Assembly: GCA_025924755.1 (NCBI GenBank)
Contig: JAICHT010000044.1
Coordinates: 1 to 16,148, forward strand
Length of the DNA stretch: 16,148 nt
From: Chitinophagaceae bacterium
GTDB taxonomy: Bacteria; Bacteroidota; Bacteroidia; Chitinophagales; Chitinophagaceae
Direction of reading: 5' to 3'
This document shows positions 1 through 9,398 of this stretch, one piece after another. Under the pieces are notes generated by a model that was not told the DNA's origin, did no database searches, and saw nothing but the letters and a program-made list of their open reading frames with translations. Numbering within the stretch: the first letter of the stretch is position 1; the number at the start of each line of letters is the position of its first letter. A program made the translations under genes and the position numbers.

Positions 1-219
1 CATTGCAAACTGGTGCACGCCTAAATCCTTTGCGCCGGGTGTATCCGTTTTAGGGATGATCGTGTCCACTACTTCTGCAAGCATCGCTTCCTGGCCGCCA
101 TTCATTTTTAAATTTCTTAAAGGAATAGAAGCGCCTTGCTGCTCGTGAAGGCAGGCGGGCAACAAAGCCGTTGTGCCTGCTATGTATATAAAGTTTTTAA
201 TTAAGGTGCGTCTTTGCAT
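1..219 (-). CDS. Gluconate 2-dehydrogenase subunit 3 family lipoprotein (N-terminal 73 residues, partial)
   Basis: This reading frame starts at an ATG whose complement lies at 217-219 and runs off the left edge of the window. It begins with a twin-arginine-like start (MQRRTLIKNF) followed by a hydrophobic stretch and a lipobox-like LLPAC with Cys23, so export, perhaps by Tat, and lipidation are likely. Residues about 44-72 read as the conserved start of the Gluconate_2-dh3 family, with the characteristic DTIIPKTDTPGAKDLGVHQF. In Bacteroidota such proteins usually partner a FAD-dependent GMC oxidoreductase, with the small subunit helping export or electron transfer. The partner would lie beyond the left edge and is not visible. 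The family name does not prove that gluconate is the substrate. The gene is divergent from the susC-like gene. The family call is quite secure for such a short piece; the substrate is unknown. Confidence 0.8.
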   Translation of the reverse strand, partial: MQRRTLIKNFIYIAGTTALLPACLHEQQGASIPLRNLKMNGGQEAMLAEVVDTIIPKTDTPGAKDLGVHQFAM

Positions 220-582
220 GGGCGTAGTTATAAATTATTTGATATTATAAAATTGGAAAATATATGTGATGTGTAATAATATGAGAGTTTTAGCAACACT
301 TTAAAGCGTCTTTTCATAATAGCAATCATGTAATAGTAAATGAAGAGGATAAATGTAAAGGTTTACCAGCATTTAAAAATAAATGTTTCAAATACGCTTA
401 TCAGAAAGTGAAAAAAATTAAATGGATTGCAGCATAATTGGTTTCAGGGTTGTCTAGTTTAACGGAATGTTAGGAAGTAGTTAGAAAAAATTAGAAGTTT
501 TTTGGGAAAGCTTTTGGTATTATTTAACTTTTCTGCTAATTTCCGTTTTTAATTTAATTCATTTAATCACTAAACGATTGTT
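220..582. other. Divergent intergenic region between the minus-strand lipoprotein gene and susC
   Basis: This AT-rich stretch of 363 bases has no convincing reading frame or RNA gene. It must hold the promoters for both divergent genes. A good candidate for the susC side is listed separately at 501-532. On the minus strand, TATATTTT (complement near 257-264) resembles the -7 element, but no TTTG lies at a suitable distance upstream of it, so I do not call a promoter there. No clear operator palindrome was seen. Confidence 0.6.
501..532 (+). promoter_or_regulatory. Candidate Bacteroidota-type promoter for the susC-susD pair
   Basis: TTTG at 501-504 is followed after 20 bases by TAACTTTT at 525-532, which matches seven of eight positions of the Bacteroidota -7 consensus TAnnTTTG. 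Transcription would start near 540 and give a leader of about 40 bases before the ATG at 583. The leader has no Shine-Dalgarno sequence, as is usual in this phylum. The call rests only on matching a degenerate motif in AT-rich DNA. Confidence 0.4.
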
Positions 583-3500
583 ATGCTTCAAAAACTAGCT
601 GTACTACGACTTTGGTTAGTCGCCTGTTTAGCTCTCATTTCTACAATTGCGTTAGCTCAGCAAAGACAAGTTACAGGTAAGGTACTTGGCACCGAGGACA
701 ACAAGCCGGTTGCAGGTGCTACTGTTACTGTTAAGGGTACGGCTGTTGCCACCCAAACTGATGCTAATGGTAATTTTACGCTTTCTGTTCCAACTGCAAG
801 AAAGACATTAACTGTTTCGTATGTAGGCTATCAAACTACCGATGTAAGTATCGGTGCAGACAACAATGTATCCGTTTCTTTAAGAGGTTCCGCTTCTTCA
901 CTAAATGAAGTAGTGGTAACTGGTTACTCTACACAAAGGAAAAAAGATATTACGGGTGCTGTTGCGGTAGTAAACGTGGGTAATATGAAACAAATACCTG
1001 CCGGTACCGGTGAAGAAGCTTTGCAGGGTCAGGCTTCAGGGGTTACAATCGTTTCTTCTGGTCAGCCAGGTGGTGCCAGTGATTTACGCATCAGGGGCTT
1101 CACTTCTTTAGGAAATACACAGCCACTGGTTATTGTGGATGGTGTACCCGGTGATCTTCATGATATTAATGTAAATGATATCGAGTCTTTGCAGGTATTA
1201 AAAGATGCCTCAGCTTCTATTTATGGTGTACGGGGTTCTAATGGTGTAATTATCATTACTACCAAAAAAGGCCGCGCTGGTAAAGCAAGAGTGACCTATG
1301 ATGGCTATTATGGCTTTACACAGCCTGGAAAAGGATGGGACCTTGCCAATCCGCAGCAAACAGCTGATGCCATTTGGTTGCAGCAAAAGAACTCTGGTAT
1401 AGCTAATCCAAAATCTAAGCAATATGGCAGTGGCGCCACACCTGTTCTTCCAGATTACTTAACGCCAACAGCTGGTAAAGCAAGTGACTCTTTAGCAAAC
1501 CCTGCTACTTATAATCTTCAGAGCAATCAAATTACGCTTGCCAATAAGGCCGGTACAGATTGGTACCATGAAATTTTTAAGCAGGCACCTATGCAAAGCC
1601 ATACTGTTACTGTTAGTGGCGGCGCTGATAAAAGTTCTTACTTATTTTCATTGGGATACCTTGACCAGCAGGGTACTTTGATCAGTACTTATTTAAAAAG
1701 ATATTCTGTAAGGGCAAACACTTTGTTTAATATTAAGGATCACATTCGTGTTGGAGAGAACGCTTATATGTTCTTTAAGGATAACCCAACCATTGGTAAC
1801 CAAAACGAGGGCAACCCTATCTCAATGGCTTACCGTGAGCAACCTATTATCCCGGTTTACGATATCATGGGTAATTATGCTGGTACTAAATCCCAGGATT
1901 TAGGAAACGCACAAAATCCAGTAGCCATCGTAAAACGCCGTCAAAACGACAGGGGTTACAACTGGGATATCCAGGGAAATGCCTATGCTGAGGTTGACTT
2001 TTTGAAGCATTTTACAGCCCGCACTTCTTTTGGTGGCAGTATTGATAATTTCGACTACCATTATTTTACTTATACTGCATATGAAAATGCAGAAGGAAAT
2101 ACAAATACCAACTCGTATACGGAAGGTGCCGGTTATAATAGTTCCTGGACGTGGAATAATACATTAACCTATACCAATACTTTTGGACAACATAACGTGA
2201 AGGCTTTGATAGGTTCTGAGGCTATTAATAGTTTTGGACGCAGCCTTTCCGGTACTAGAGGTAATTATTTTTCAATTGATCCAAACTATGTTTCCCTGAA
2301 TACTGGTGCTCCATCCGGCCAAACCAACGCAGGAGGTCCTTATCAGTCTTCTATTTACTCCCTGTTTGGAAGAGTTGATTACAGCTTTGCAGATAAATAC
2401 CTGCTTAGCGGAACAGTTCGTAGAGACGGTGCTTCAGTTTTTGCTTCCCAAAATCGTTATGCAGTTTTTCCTGCGTTATCAGCCGCTTGGAGAATTTCTC
2501 ATGAAGATTTCATGAAAGGAATTACCTTCTTTAATGATTTAAAGATCAGGTATAGCTGGGGTAAGTTAGGATCTATCAGCAACATTAATGTAACAAACCC
2601 TTACACTTTATACAATTCAAACATTGGTAACTCCTATTATGATATCAGTGGTAACAGCAATACTCCGCAAATGGGTTTCTATAACAACCAGTTAGGTAAC
2701 CCCGGTGCTATCTTTGAAGGTGATATTATTGGTAACCTTGGTTTGGATGCCACTATACTGAACAATAAAATAGACTTCAGCATTGAATATTACAAAAAGA
2801 AAGTAAGCGGATTGTTATACCAGGCTCCTATTCTTATTTTTTACGGAGCTGCTTCTCCACCTTTTGTCAATGTGGGTAATATCCAGAACACAGGTGTGGA
2901 CGCCAACGTTACTTATCATGGTAGTGTGGGCAAAGATTTTAAATTTGACCTTACCGGTACTTACACTTCCTATAATAACAAAATTGTATCTATTCCTGGT
3001 AATTACTTGGATATCTCCAGTAATGGTTCAGGAAGAATTGGTGCCTTTACCCGTGCGGCAGTAGGTCATCCAGTGGGTGCTTTCTTCGGATATAAAGTTT
3101 TGGGATTATTCCAGAATGCCGATGAAGTTTCAAAAGCGCCTACACAAGATGGTGCTGCTCCTGGCCGATTCAGATATCAGGATGTAAATGGTGATGGTAA
3201 AATAGACGTTAACGACCGTACTTTTATCGGTAACCCGAATCCTAAATTTACATATGGCTTAAATATTTCTTTGAGCTATAAGAATTTTGATTTCTCTACG
3301 TTTATTTTTGGGTCTTATGGTAACGAGATTAATAATTATGTAAAGTATTGGACCGATTTCCCTCAGGTATTTAAAGGAGCTATCAGCAAAGAAGCGGCTA
3401 CTAACTCTTGGACACCTTCTAACCCAGGTGCTAAAGTGCCAATGTTGGAAACCTCTGCCAACTTTAGTAATACATCTGTTTTCAACTCCTATTATATTGA

Positions 3501-3759
3501 GAAGGGTTCTTACTTAAGAGATAAGCAAATGATGTTGGGCTATACTTTCCCAGGCAAGACTTTAAGCCGGTATGGTATTGACCGCTTCCGAGTGTACGTA
3601 CAGGCGGCTAATTTATTTACCATTACCAAATACAGTGGCTTAGATCCGGAGTTACAAGCCTCAAACTTAGGCAGTGGTTCTTCTGCTGACTTTGGAACTG
3701 ACTTTGGTAACTATCCGCACGAGAGATCTTTCTTATTAGGAGTTAGTTTAGGGTTTTAA
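583..3759 (+). CDS. SusC/RagA-family TonB-linked outer membrane transporter
   Basis: This 1058-residue protein should form the TonB-dependent barrel of a SusCD nutrient importer in the outer membrane. It has a signal peptide with probable cleavage after ALA (residue 25). A carboxypeptidase-D regulatory-like domain follows at about 28-105, built around GKVLGTEDNKPVAGATVTVKG. The plug begins near residue 108 with NEVVVTGYSTQRKKDITGA, which contains the TonB-box-like segment. The SusC signature comes next, with LRIRGFTSLG, PLVIVDGVP and IYGVRGSNGVIIITTKKG at about 168-230. The remainder is barrel, ending in the terminal phenylalanine (LLGVSLGF) expected for recognition by the BAM machinery. Near residue 870 a DVNGDGKIDVNDR loop, common in this family, is visible. 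The length is normal. The susD-like gene starts 25 bases downstream. No polysaccharide-degrading enzyme is nearby, so the substrate cannot be inferred. Confidence 0.96.
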   Translation: MLQKLAVLRLWLVACLALISTIALAQQRQVTGKVLGTEDNKPVAGATVTVKGTAVATQTDANGNFTLSVPTARKTLTVSYVGYQTTDVSIGADNNVSVSLRGSASSLNEVVVTGYSTQRKKDITGAVAVVNVGNMKQIPAGTGEEALQGQASGVTIVSSGQPGGASDLRIRGFTSLGNTQPLVIVDGVPGDLHDINVNDIESLQVLKDASASIYGVRGSNGVIIITTKKGRAGKARVTYDGYYGFTQPGKGWDLANPQQTADAIWLQQKNSGIANPKSKQYGSGATPVLPDYLTPTAGKASDSLANPATYNLQSNQITLANKAGTDWYHEIFKQAPMQSHTVTVSGGADKSSYLFSLGYLDQQGTLISTYLKRYSVRANTLFNIKDHIRVGENAYMFFKDNPTIGNQNEGNPISMAYREQPIIPVYDIMGNYAGTKSQDLGNAQNPVAIVKRRQNDRGYNWDIQGNAYAEVDFLKHFTARTSFGGSIDNFDYHYFTYTAYENAEGNTNTNSYTEGAGYNSSWTWNNTLTYTNTFGQHNVKALIGSEAINSFGRSLSGTRGNYFSIDPNYVSLNTGAPSGQTNAGGPYQSSIYSLFGRVDYSFADKYLLSGTVRRDGASVFASQNRYAVFPALSAAWRISHEDFMKGITFFNDLKIRYSWGKLGSISNINVTNPYTLYNSNIGNSYYDISGNSNTPQMGFYNNQLGNPGAIFEGDIIGNLGLDATILNNKIDFSIEYYKKKVSGLLYQAPILIFYGAASPPFVNVGNIQNTGVDANVTYHGSVGKDFKFDLTGTYTSYNNKIVSIPGNYLDISSNGSGRIGAFTRAAVGHPVGAFFGYKVLGLFQNADEVSKAPTQDGAAPGRFRYQDVNGDGKIDVNDRTFIGNPNPKFTYGLNISLSYKNFDFSTFIFGSYGNEINNYVKYWTDFPQVFKGAISKEAATNSWTPSNPGAKVPMLETSANFSNTSVFNSYYIEKGSYLRDKQMMLGYTFPGKTLSRYGIDRFRVYVQAANLFTITKYSGLDPELQASNLGSGSSADFGTDFGNYPHERSFLLGVSLGF

Positions 3760-3784
3760 TTAAATTGTTTTTAAACAAAAGAAA

Positions 3785-5592
3785 ATGAAAAGATTTAAAA
3801 AATATACATTGATCATACCAAGCTGCATCCTTTTAGCTGGTGGGATAGCGGCATGTAAAAAGAGCTTTTTGGATAAAGCACCTTTGGGAACTTTGAATCA
3901 GCAGATATTGGCGAATGAAGCAGGTGTTCAGGGGTTATTGATAGGTACGTATTCGTTGGTGGACGGCGAAGGAAGTAGCGGAGATGGAATCGGTTCAGCA
4001 GCTTCCAACTGGTTATTTGGCGGTATAGCAGCTGATGATGCTTATAAAGGCTCTGACCCATCAGATGGTGGTGCTGACTGGTTGCCTATTGAGACGCATG
4101 CCGTTACCTCTACCAACCCATCTTGCAGCCAAAAGTTTAAATTATGCTACGGTGCCATTCAACGTGCCAACGATGTGTTGCGTACTATGGCTTTAGCTAC
4201 TGATATTAAGCCTGAAGAAGCAACTACAATCAGGGCGGAAACCCGTTTCTTAAGAGGCTTTTTCCATTTTGAGTTAAAGCGTATTTTTAATATGGTTCCT
4301 TATGTAGATGAAACTGTAGTTACTACAAATGCAAATGTTGATTTAAGTAATACCACTGATATCTATCCAAAAATAGAAGCTGACTTTCAAGCTGCTGTGG
4401 ATAGTCTTCCAGAAACACAGCCTCAGGTAGGTAGAGTGAATAAATCTGCTGCTAAGGCTTTCTTGGCTAAAGTATATATGTACGAACATAAGTACGCCGA
4501 GGCAAAAGCCATATTTGACGATATAATACCTCATGGTCAAACTTCTGATGGTAAACCGTATGACTTATTGCCAAATTATTTTTCCAACTTTAACCCTGCA
4601 CAGAAGAACAGTCAGGAGTCAGTTTTTGCTGCTCAAACATCAGTGAATGATAACTCGTCTACTGCATGGTCTGGTGAGCCCAATGGAAATTTCGGCGATA
4701 TCCTGACTTCCCTTACAATGGTGGTCCTGGAGGTTGCTGCGGTTTTTACAATCCTTCTAATGATTTAGGAGATGCTTATAAAACAGATGCGGCTGGTTTG
4801 CCTTTATTAGATACCTGGTATACTGGTGAACAAACTGATAAATTAGTTCCTTATTCCGGTTCAGTAGATCCACGTATTGATTTTACAATAGGCCGCCCTG
4901 GTATTCCGTATCTGGATTGGGGTGTACATCCTGGTGATGACTGGATCAGAAACCCATCGGCTGATGGACACTTCAGTCCTAAAAAGAATGTATATGCACA
5001 GGCGCAAAAAGGAACCTATTCTGATGTAAGTGCTTATTGGGCGCCAACAGAATTAACAGCCAATAATGTAAACCTGATGCGTTTTTCTGATGTGCTTTTA
5101 ATGGCAGCAGAAGCTGAAATAGAAGTAGGAAGTACTGCCAAGGCTTTGGAGTATGTTAACCGGGTTAGATCAAGGGTGAAAGACCATCAATCAACTTGGG
5201 TGCAGAAGACTGGTACATTCAACCCAGCAACTTATACGTATAGCGGCGATACCACTTCCGCAAATTTTGCTGGCAACTACCATATCGGTCTTTACACTGC
5301 GGCACAATTTGCAGATAAAGATTTCGCTACCAAAGCCGTTCGTTTCGAAAGAAGGCTAGAATTAGCTATGGAAGGCCATCGCTTCTTTGACCTGAAACGT
5401 TGGGATAATGGTACTGGCACTATGGCGGATATCCTGAATGCATATGCTAAGAGAGAAACGCCTTATGAAACTTATTCTGCTGATAAGGTTTTTGTGAAAG
5501 GTAAAAGTGAAAATTTCCCGATTCCCCAGGATCAAATCGATCTTGCAAATAACCAAGGCAAGGAAGTTTTAAAACAAAATCCTGGTTACTAA
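3785..5592 (+). pseudogene. SusD/RagB-family surface lipoprotein, split by a single-base frameshift
   Basis: SusD-like proteins cap the SusC barrel and capture substrate. The 5' part (3785 onward) encodes an SPII signal peptide with lipobox IAAC (Cys24), then the family start CKKSFLDKAPLG and the TPR-like helical region (TRFLRGFFHFELKRIF). This frame reads to GNFGDIL and then goes out of frame to a stop at 4766-4768. The family sequence continues in the next frame from 4708 (FPYNGGPGGCCGFYNPSNDL). It runs through to the conserved C-terminus, with EGHRFFDLKRWDNGTG, NFPIPQDQI and a final NPGY. Adding one base at 4706 (reading GAAC for GAC) joins the frames as GDIL-N-FPYN and gives about 602 residues, a normal SusD length. 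Everything else looks intact. It is therefore either a sequencing or assembly error or a very recent mutation. If the mutation is real, the first product lacks the C-terminal SusD domain and the second lacks a signal peptide. Confidence 0.9.
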
Positions 5593-5620
5593 GTATTAGT
5601 TTACTATAAAATTGTTATTT

Positions 5621-5651
5621 AAGAGGTAGAGGAGCACTCTACCTCTTTTTT
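5621..5651 (+). terminator. Intrinsic terminator after the susCD pair
   Basis: An 11-bp perfect stem (AAGAGGTAGAG at 5621-5631 with CTCTACCTCTT at 5637-5647) encloses a five-base loop (GAGCA) and runs into six T residues at 5646-5651. It lies 28 bases after the susD stop codon and 41 bases before the next start codon. It should end most susCD transcripts and separate them from the propeller lipoprotein gene. Confidence 0.9.
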
Positions 5652-5692
5652 ATTAAATTGTACCCATAAATTAGCACTTGAAATAAGTACAC

Positions 5693-8600
5693 ATGCAAGC
5701 CATTTTTAAGCCTTCTTTCGTTCCACTACTTCTATTCTTTTCTTTATTTGCAGTTTCCTGCAAAAACAAACAAAGCCTTTTCCACCAGGTAACCTCCGAT
5801 CAATCCGGAATTCATTTCAATAACCAGATTATTGAAAATGATTCTCTAAATCCTATTGATGTAACCAATATATATAATGGAGGTGGCGTGGGTATTGGCG
5901 ATTTTAACAATGATGGTTTGCAGGATGTGTATTTTACAGGTAACAGGGTTTCTAATAAACTGTATTTAAATAAAGGTGCTTTCAAATTTGCTGATGTAAC
6001 CACACAGGCTGGTGTAACCGGCAATGGTAAGTGGTGCCGGGGAATTGCTGTTGTGGATATTAACAATGATGGCTGGATGGATATGTATGTATGTGCTACT
6101 ATGGGCAACGATTCTGAAAAACGCAAAAATCTTTTATACATCAACCAGGGAGCAGGTAAAGACGGGATACCGCATTTTAGAGAAATGGCCGCTGAATATG
6201 GGCTTGCTGATAGCACGCACTCCACTATGGCCGCTTTTTTCGATTATGACAACGACGGTGATTTGGATATGTATCTTACGGTAAATGAAATTGTAAAAGG
6301 AGACAGTCCTGCTTCTTTTCGGCCCATAAAAAAAGATGGTTCTTATCCCAGCACCGGGCGCTTATATCGGAACGACTGGAACAGTACCTTAAAACATCCT
6401 GTTTATACAAATGTTACCAAGCAGGCCGGAGTTACTATTGAGGGTTTTGGCCATAGTGTTAATATTGCTGATTTTAATAAAGATGGATGGAAAGACATTT
6501 TTGTAACCAACGATTTTAATTCCAACGATCTGCTGTATATAAATAACCATGACGGTACATTTACCGATAAAGCTTCCACGTATTTTAAGCATACTTCCGC
6601 CAATGGTATGGGCCAGGATGTAGTAGATATGAATAACGATGGCCTGTCAGATGTGGTAGAACTGGATATGAACCCTGAAGATAATTATCGTAAAAAGACG
6701 ATGATGGGAAGCATCAATTATCAAACTTATCAAAACAGTGATTACTTTGGCTACCAATACCAATATGTACGCAACACGCTCCAAATTAATGATGGCCCAA
6801 GGATGAATCAGAAAGATTCCATTGGCGATCCTATATTCAGCGATGTTGGTTTTTTTGCCGGAATTGCACAAACCGATTGGAGCTGGACACCCGTAGTGGC
6901 TGACTTTGATAATGATGGCTATCGTGATATAGTAATATCAAATGGATTTCCAAAAGATATTACCGATCATGACTTTATTGCCTTCAGAAACCAATCGGCT
7001 AATATTGCCGATAAGAAATATACCTTAAGCCAGATACCGCAGGTTAAAATACACAACTACGCATTTCATAATAATGGCAATACTACGTTTAATAATGTGA
7101 CGGAAAGCTGGGGTTTGTCTGCTCCCTCTTTTTCTAATGGTGCTGCATATGCGGATTTGGATAATGATGGAGATATGGATATGATCATTAATAATATTAA
7201 TGATGAAGCGTCTGTTTATGAAAACACCCTGATGAAAAACAAAGAAGGAGATCAGCATTATCTGTCTGTAAAATTAAATGGCGATACCCTGAACCGTAAT
7301 GGCCTGGGTGCCTGGGTAGAATTATATTACGGCGGTAAGCAGCAAGCCTACGAACAAACTCCTTACAGGGGTTATATATCCAGCGTTGATATCCGTCCCC
7401 ATTTTGGCTTGAACTCCGTTTCTAAAATTGATTCATTAGTAGTGAAGTGGCCCAATGGGAAAAAACAAGTGCTGCAGCAGGTAGCTGCTGATAAAACTAT
7501 CACGCTTGATATTAAAAATGCCACTGAAAATTATAACTGGAACCACCCAAACTTAGTCACCAATGCCTTGTTTAAAGAGGTAACTGCAGAACATGATATT
7601 CATTATAAAGATTCGGCAAAAGATTTTATCGATTTTAATATTCAGAAATTATTACCACATAAGTTTTCAGAATACGGGCCTGCATTAGCAGTAGGCGATG
7701 TGGATGGGAATGGATTGGAAGATATGGTAGTAGGCGGCGCCATGTCGCTTAGCCCTACTTTGTTACTACAGCAAGCAAATGGCAGCTTCGTACAAAAGCC
7801 AATATTACCCGGCGCTAACCGGCAAACAAAAAACTGGCAGGATGAAGGCATGGTTTTATTTGATGCCGATGGAGACGGTGACCTGGATTTATATATAGCC
7901 AGTGGCGGGTACGAAAAACAGCCCAATACTGATGCCTACCAAGACAAATTATATATTAACGATGGAAAGGGAAACTTTACCATTACTGCCAATGCGATAC
8001 CGCAAAATTTCACCAGCAAATCCTGTGTTCGTGCGGCAGATTTTGATAATGATGGCGACCTCGATTTATTTATTGCAGGAAGAGTAGAGCCATGGAATTA
8101 TCCGAAGCCGGTCTCCAGTTATATCTATCGAAATGATTCAAAAAACGGGGTGGTTAAATTTACAGATGTAACCGCTACAGTTGCAAAATCATTTCATAAT
8201 ATCGGCCTGGTATGCGATGCGGTATGGACCGACTTTGACAACGATGGCTGGCAAGACCTGGTACTAACCGGCGAATGGATGCCTGTGAAGTTTTTTAAGA
8301 ACAACAAAGGCGTTTTTGAGGACGTTGCTACATCTGGCAATATTGCTAATGAAAAAGGATGGTGGACGAGCATTGTACCCGGCGATTTTGATAACGACGG
8401 AGATGTAGATTATATAGTAGGCAATTTAGGGTTGAATTCTTTTTATAAAGCGAGCGATCGCTACCCGGTAAGTATTTATGCCAAGGACTTTGACAACAAT
8501 GGCAGCTACGACGCCATTCCTACTTTATACCTGCCCACTTCCCAGGAAGATACCGAACGAAAAGAATATCCTGTTTATACAAGAGATGATGTGATAAAGC

Positions 8601-9286
8601 AGTTGAATGGATTTCGTTTCAAATTTCCAAACTACAAATCGTATGCAACCACCGCTTTCGATAAAATGTTTACACCGGAAGAAATGAAGGATGCTTTAAA
8701 ATTGCAAGCCAATTACTTTAGTAACAGTTACATAAGGAACGATGGAAATGGAAAGTTTACAATGGCCCCTTTACCTTCAGCTACTCAGTATTCCTGCATG
8801 AACGGCATGATTGCGGAAGATTTTGATGGCGATGGTAATTTGGATTTGTTGCTAACCGGAAATGATTATGGTACGGAAGTGTCGGTAGGAAGGTATGATG
8901 CTTGTAATGGTTTGCTCTTGAAAGGAGATGGAAAGGGCGGTTTTGCACCGCTGACCATTTTGCAAAGCGGATGGTTCGTTCCCGGAAATGCAAAAGCCCT
9001 GGTAAAGCTCAGAAGTGCAGACGGCAAATGTTTGTTAGTGGCCAGCCAGAATAAAAGTAATCTAAAAGCATTTGAATGGGAAAAGCCTACCCGTACTATT
9101 GCATTAAACCCATTAGATGTAAGTGCATTAATCACCTACAAAAACGGGAAAAAGCAAAAGCGGGAGATTTCTTATGGTGCCTCTTTTTTATCGCAATCCG
9201 GCAGGTTTTTGAATGTGGATGACAACATACAATCCATTGAAATCAAAGACTCCAGGGGTAATACCAGAATGGCTGCGCTACATTAA
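5693..9286 (+). CDS. Large exported lipoprotein with two tandem FG-GAP/VCBS propeller + ASPIC/UnbV units (CRTAC1-like)
   Basis: This 1197-residue protein has an SPII signal with lipobox AVSC (Cys23), so it should be a lipoprotein, probably in the outer membrane. Fourteen DxDxDG-type calcium-loop motifs of the FG-GAP/VCBS kind are visible, from DFNNDGLQD at residue 70 to DFDGDGNLD at residue 1043. Seven precede and seven follow a clear ASPIC/UnbV domain at about 528-606 (NRNGLGAWVELYYGG, RPHFGLN, VVKWPNGKK). The C-terminus (about 1142-1197) resembles a worn second ASPIC domain (ALITYKNGKKQKREISYGA). The start of each half also matches: LFHQVTSDQSGIHF at 29 and LFKEVTAEHDIHY at 626. The simplest reading is two seven-bladed propellers, each with an ASPIC domain. 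Such proteins are often found beside SusCD pairs in Bacteroidota, and their molecular role is not established; ligand or polymer binding at the surface is an inference. The only ATG that preserves the signal peptide is the one chosen. The terminator just upstream implies its own promoter or partial read-through. A weak -7-like TAAATTAG lies at 5667-5674. Confidence 0.93.
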   Translation: MQAIFKPSFVPLLLFFSLFAVSCKNKQSLFHQVTSDQSGIHFNNQIIENDSLNPIDVTNIYNGGGVGIGDFNNDGLQDVYFTGNRVSNKLYLNKGAFKFADVTTQAGVTGNGKWCRGIAVVDINNDGWMDMYVCATMGNDSEKRKNLLYINQGAGKDGIPHFREMAAEYGLADSTHSTMAAFFDYDNDGDLDMYLTVNEIVKGDSPASFRPIKKDGSYPSTGRLYRNDWNSTLKHPVYTNVTKQAGVTIEGFGHSVNIADFNKDGWKDIFVTNDFNSNDLLYINNHDGTFTDKASTYFKHTSANGMGQDVVDMNNDGLSDVVELDMNPEDNYRKKTMMGSINYQTYQNSDYFGYQYQYVRNTLQINDGPRMNQKDSIGDPIFSDVGFFAGIAQTDWSWTPVVADFDNDGYRDIVISNGFPKDITDHDFIAFRNQSANIADKKYTLSQIPQVKIHNYAFHNNGNTTFNNVTESWGLSAPSFSNGAAYADLDNDGDMDMIINNINDEASVYENTLMKNKEGDQHYLSVKLNGDTLNRNGLGAWVELYYGGKQQAYEQTPYRGYISSVDIRPHFGLNSVSKIDSLVVKWPNGKKQVLQQVAADKTITLDIKNATENYNWNHPNLVTNALFKEVTAEHDIHYKDSAKDFIDFNIQKLLPHKFSEYGPALAVGDVDGNGLEDMVVGGAMSLSPTLLLQQANGSFVQKPILPGANRQTKNWQDEGMVLFDADGDGDLDLYIASGGYEKQPNTDAYQDKLYINDGKGNFTITANAIPQNFTSKSCVRAADFDNDGDLDLFIAGRVEPWNYPKPVSSYIYRNDSKNGVVKFTDVTATVAKSFHNIGLVCDAVWTDFDNDGWQDLVLTGEWMPVKFFKNNKGVFEDVATSGNIANEKGWWTSIVPGDFDNDGDVDYIVGNLGLNSFYKASDRYPVSIYAKDFDNNGSYDAIPTLYLPTSQEDTERKEYPVYTRDDVIKQLNGFRFKFPNYKSYATTAFDKMFTPEEMKDALKLQANYFSNSYIRNDGNGKFTMAPLPSATQYSCMNGMIAEDFDGDGNLDLLLTGNDYGTEVSVGRYDACNGLLLKGDGKGGFAPLTILQSGWFVPGNAKALVKLRSADGKCLLVASQNKSNLKAFEWEKPTRTIALNPLDVSALITYKNGKKQKREISYGASFLSQSGRFLNVDDNIQSIEIKDSRGNTRMAALH

Positions 9287-9398
9287 GAAATAGTGAAATG
9301 AGTACAACTTCTACTTGATATTCACCATTTGTTATTAAACAATTTTCATACTAAAACGCTTCTTTAAAAGAGGATTTGCGGGGTTGATATTTTAATAA

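Noticed and set aside
4690..4720. Programmed ribosomal frameshift joining the two susD parts
   Set aside because: There is no slippery heptamer, stimulatory hairpin or Shine-Dalgarno-like element at the junction, and SusD genes are not known to use recoding. A missing base explains the join exactly.
5812..6225. 137-codon open frame on the minus strand inside the large propeller gene
   Set aside because: It is opposite a clearly coding, repeat-rich gene, has no recognisable domain or start context, and is explained as a shadow of that gene. The same applies to the other short antisense frames in 5.7-9.2 kb.
5880..8860. DNA-level tandem repeats or a CRISPR-like array from the recurring GATxxxGATGG-type segments
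   Set aside because: The recurrences encode DxDxDG loops at irregular spacing with varied flanking bases. They reflect protein repeats, not a DNA repeat array.
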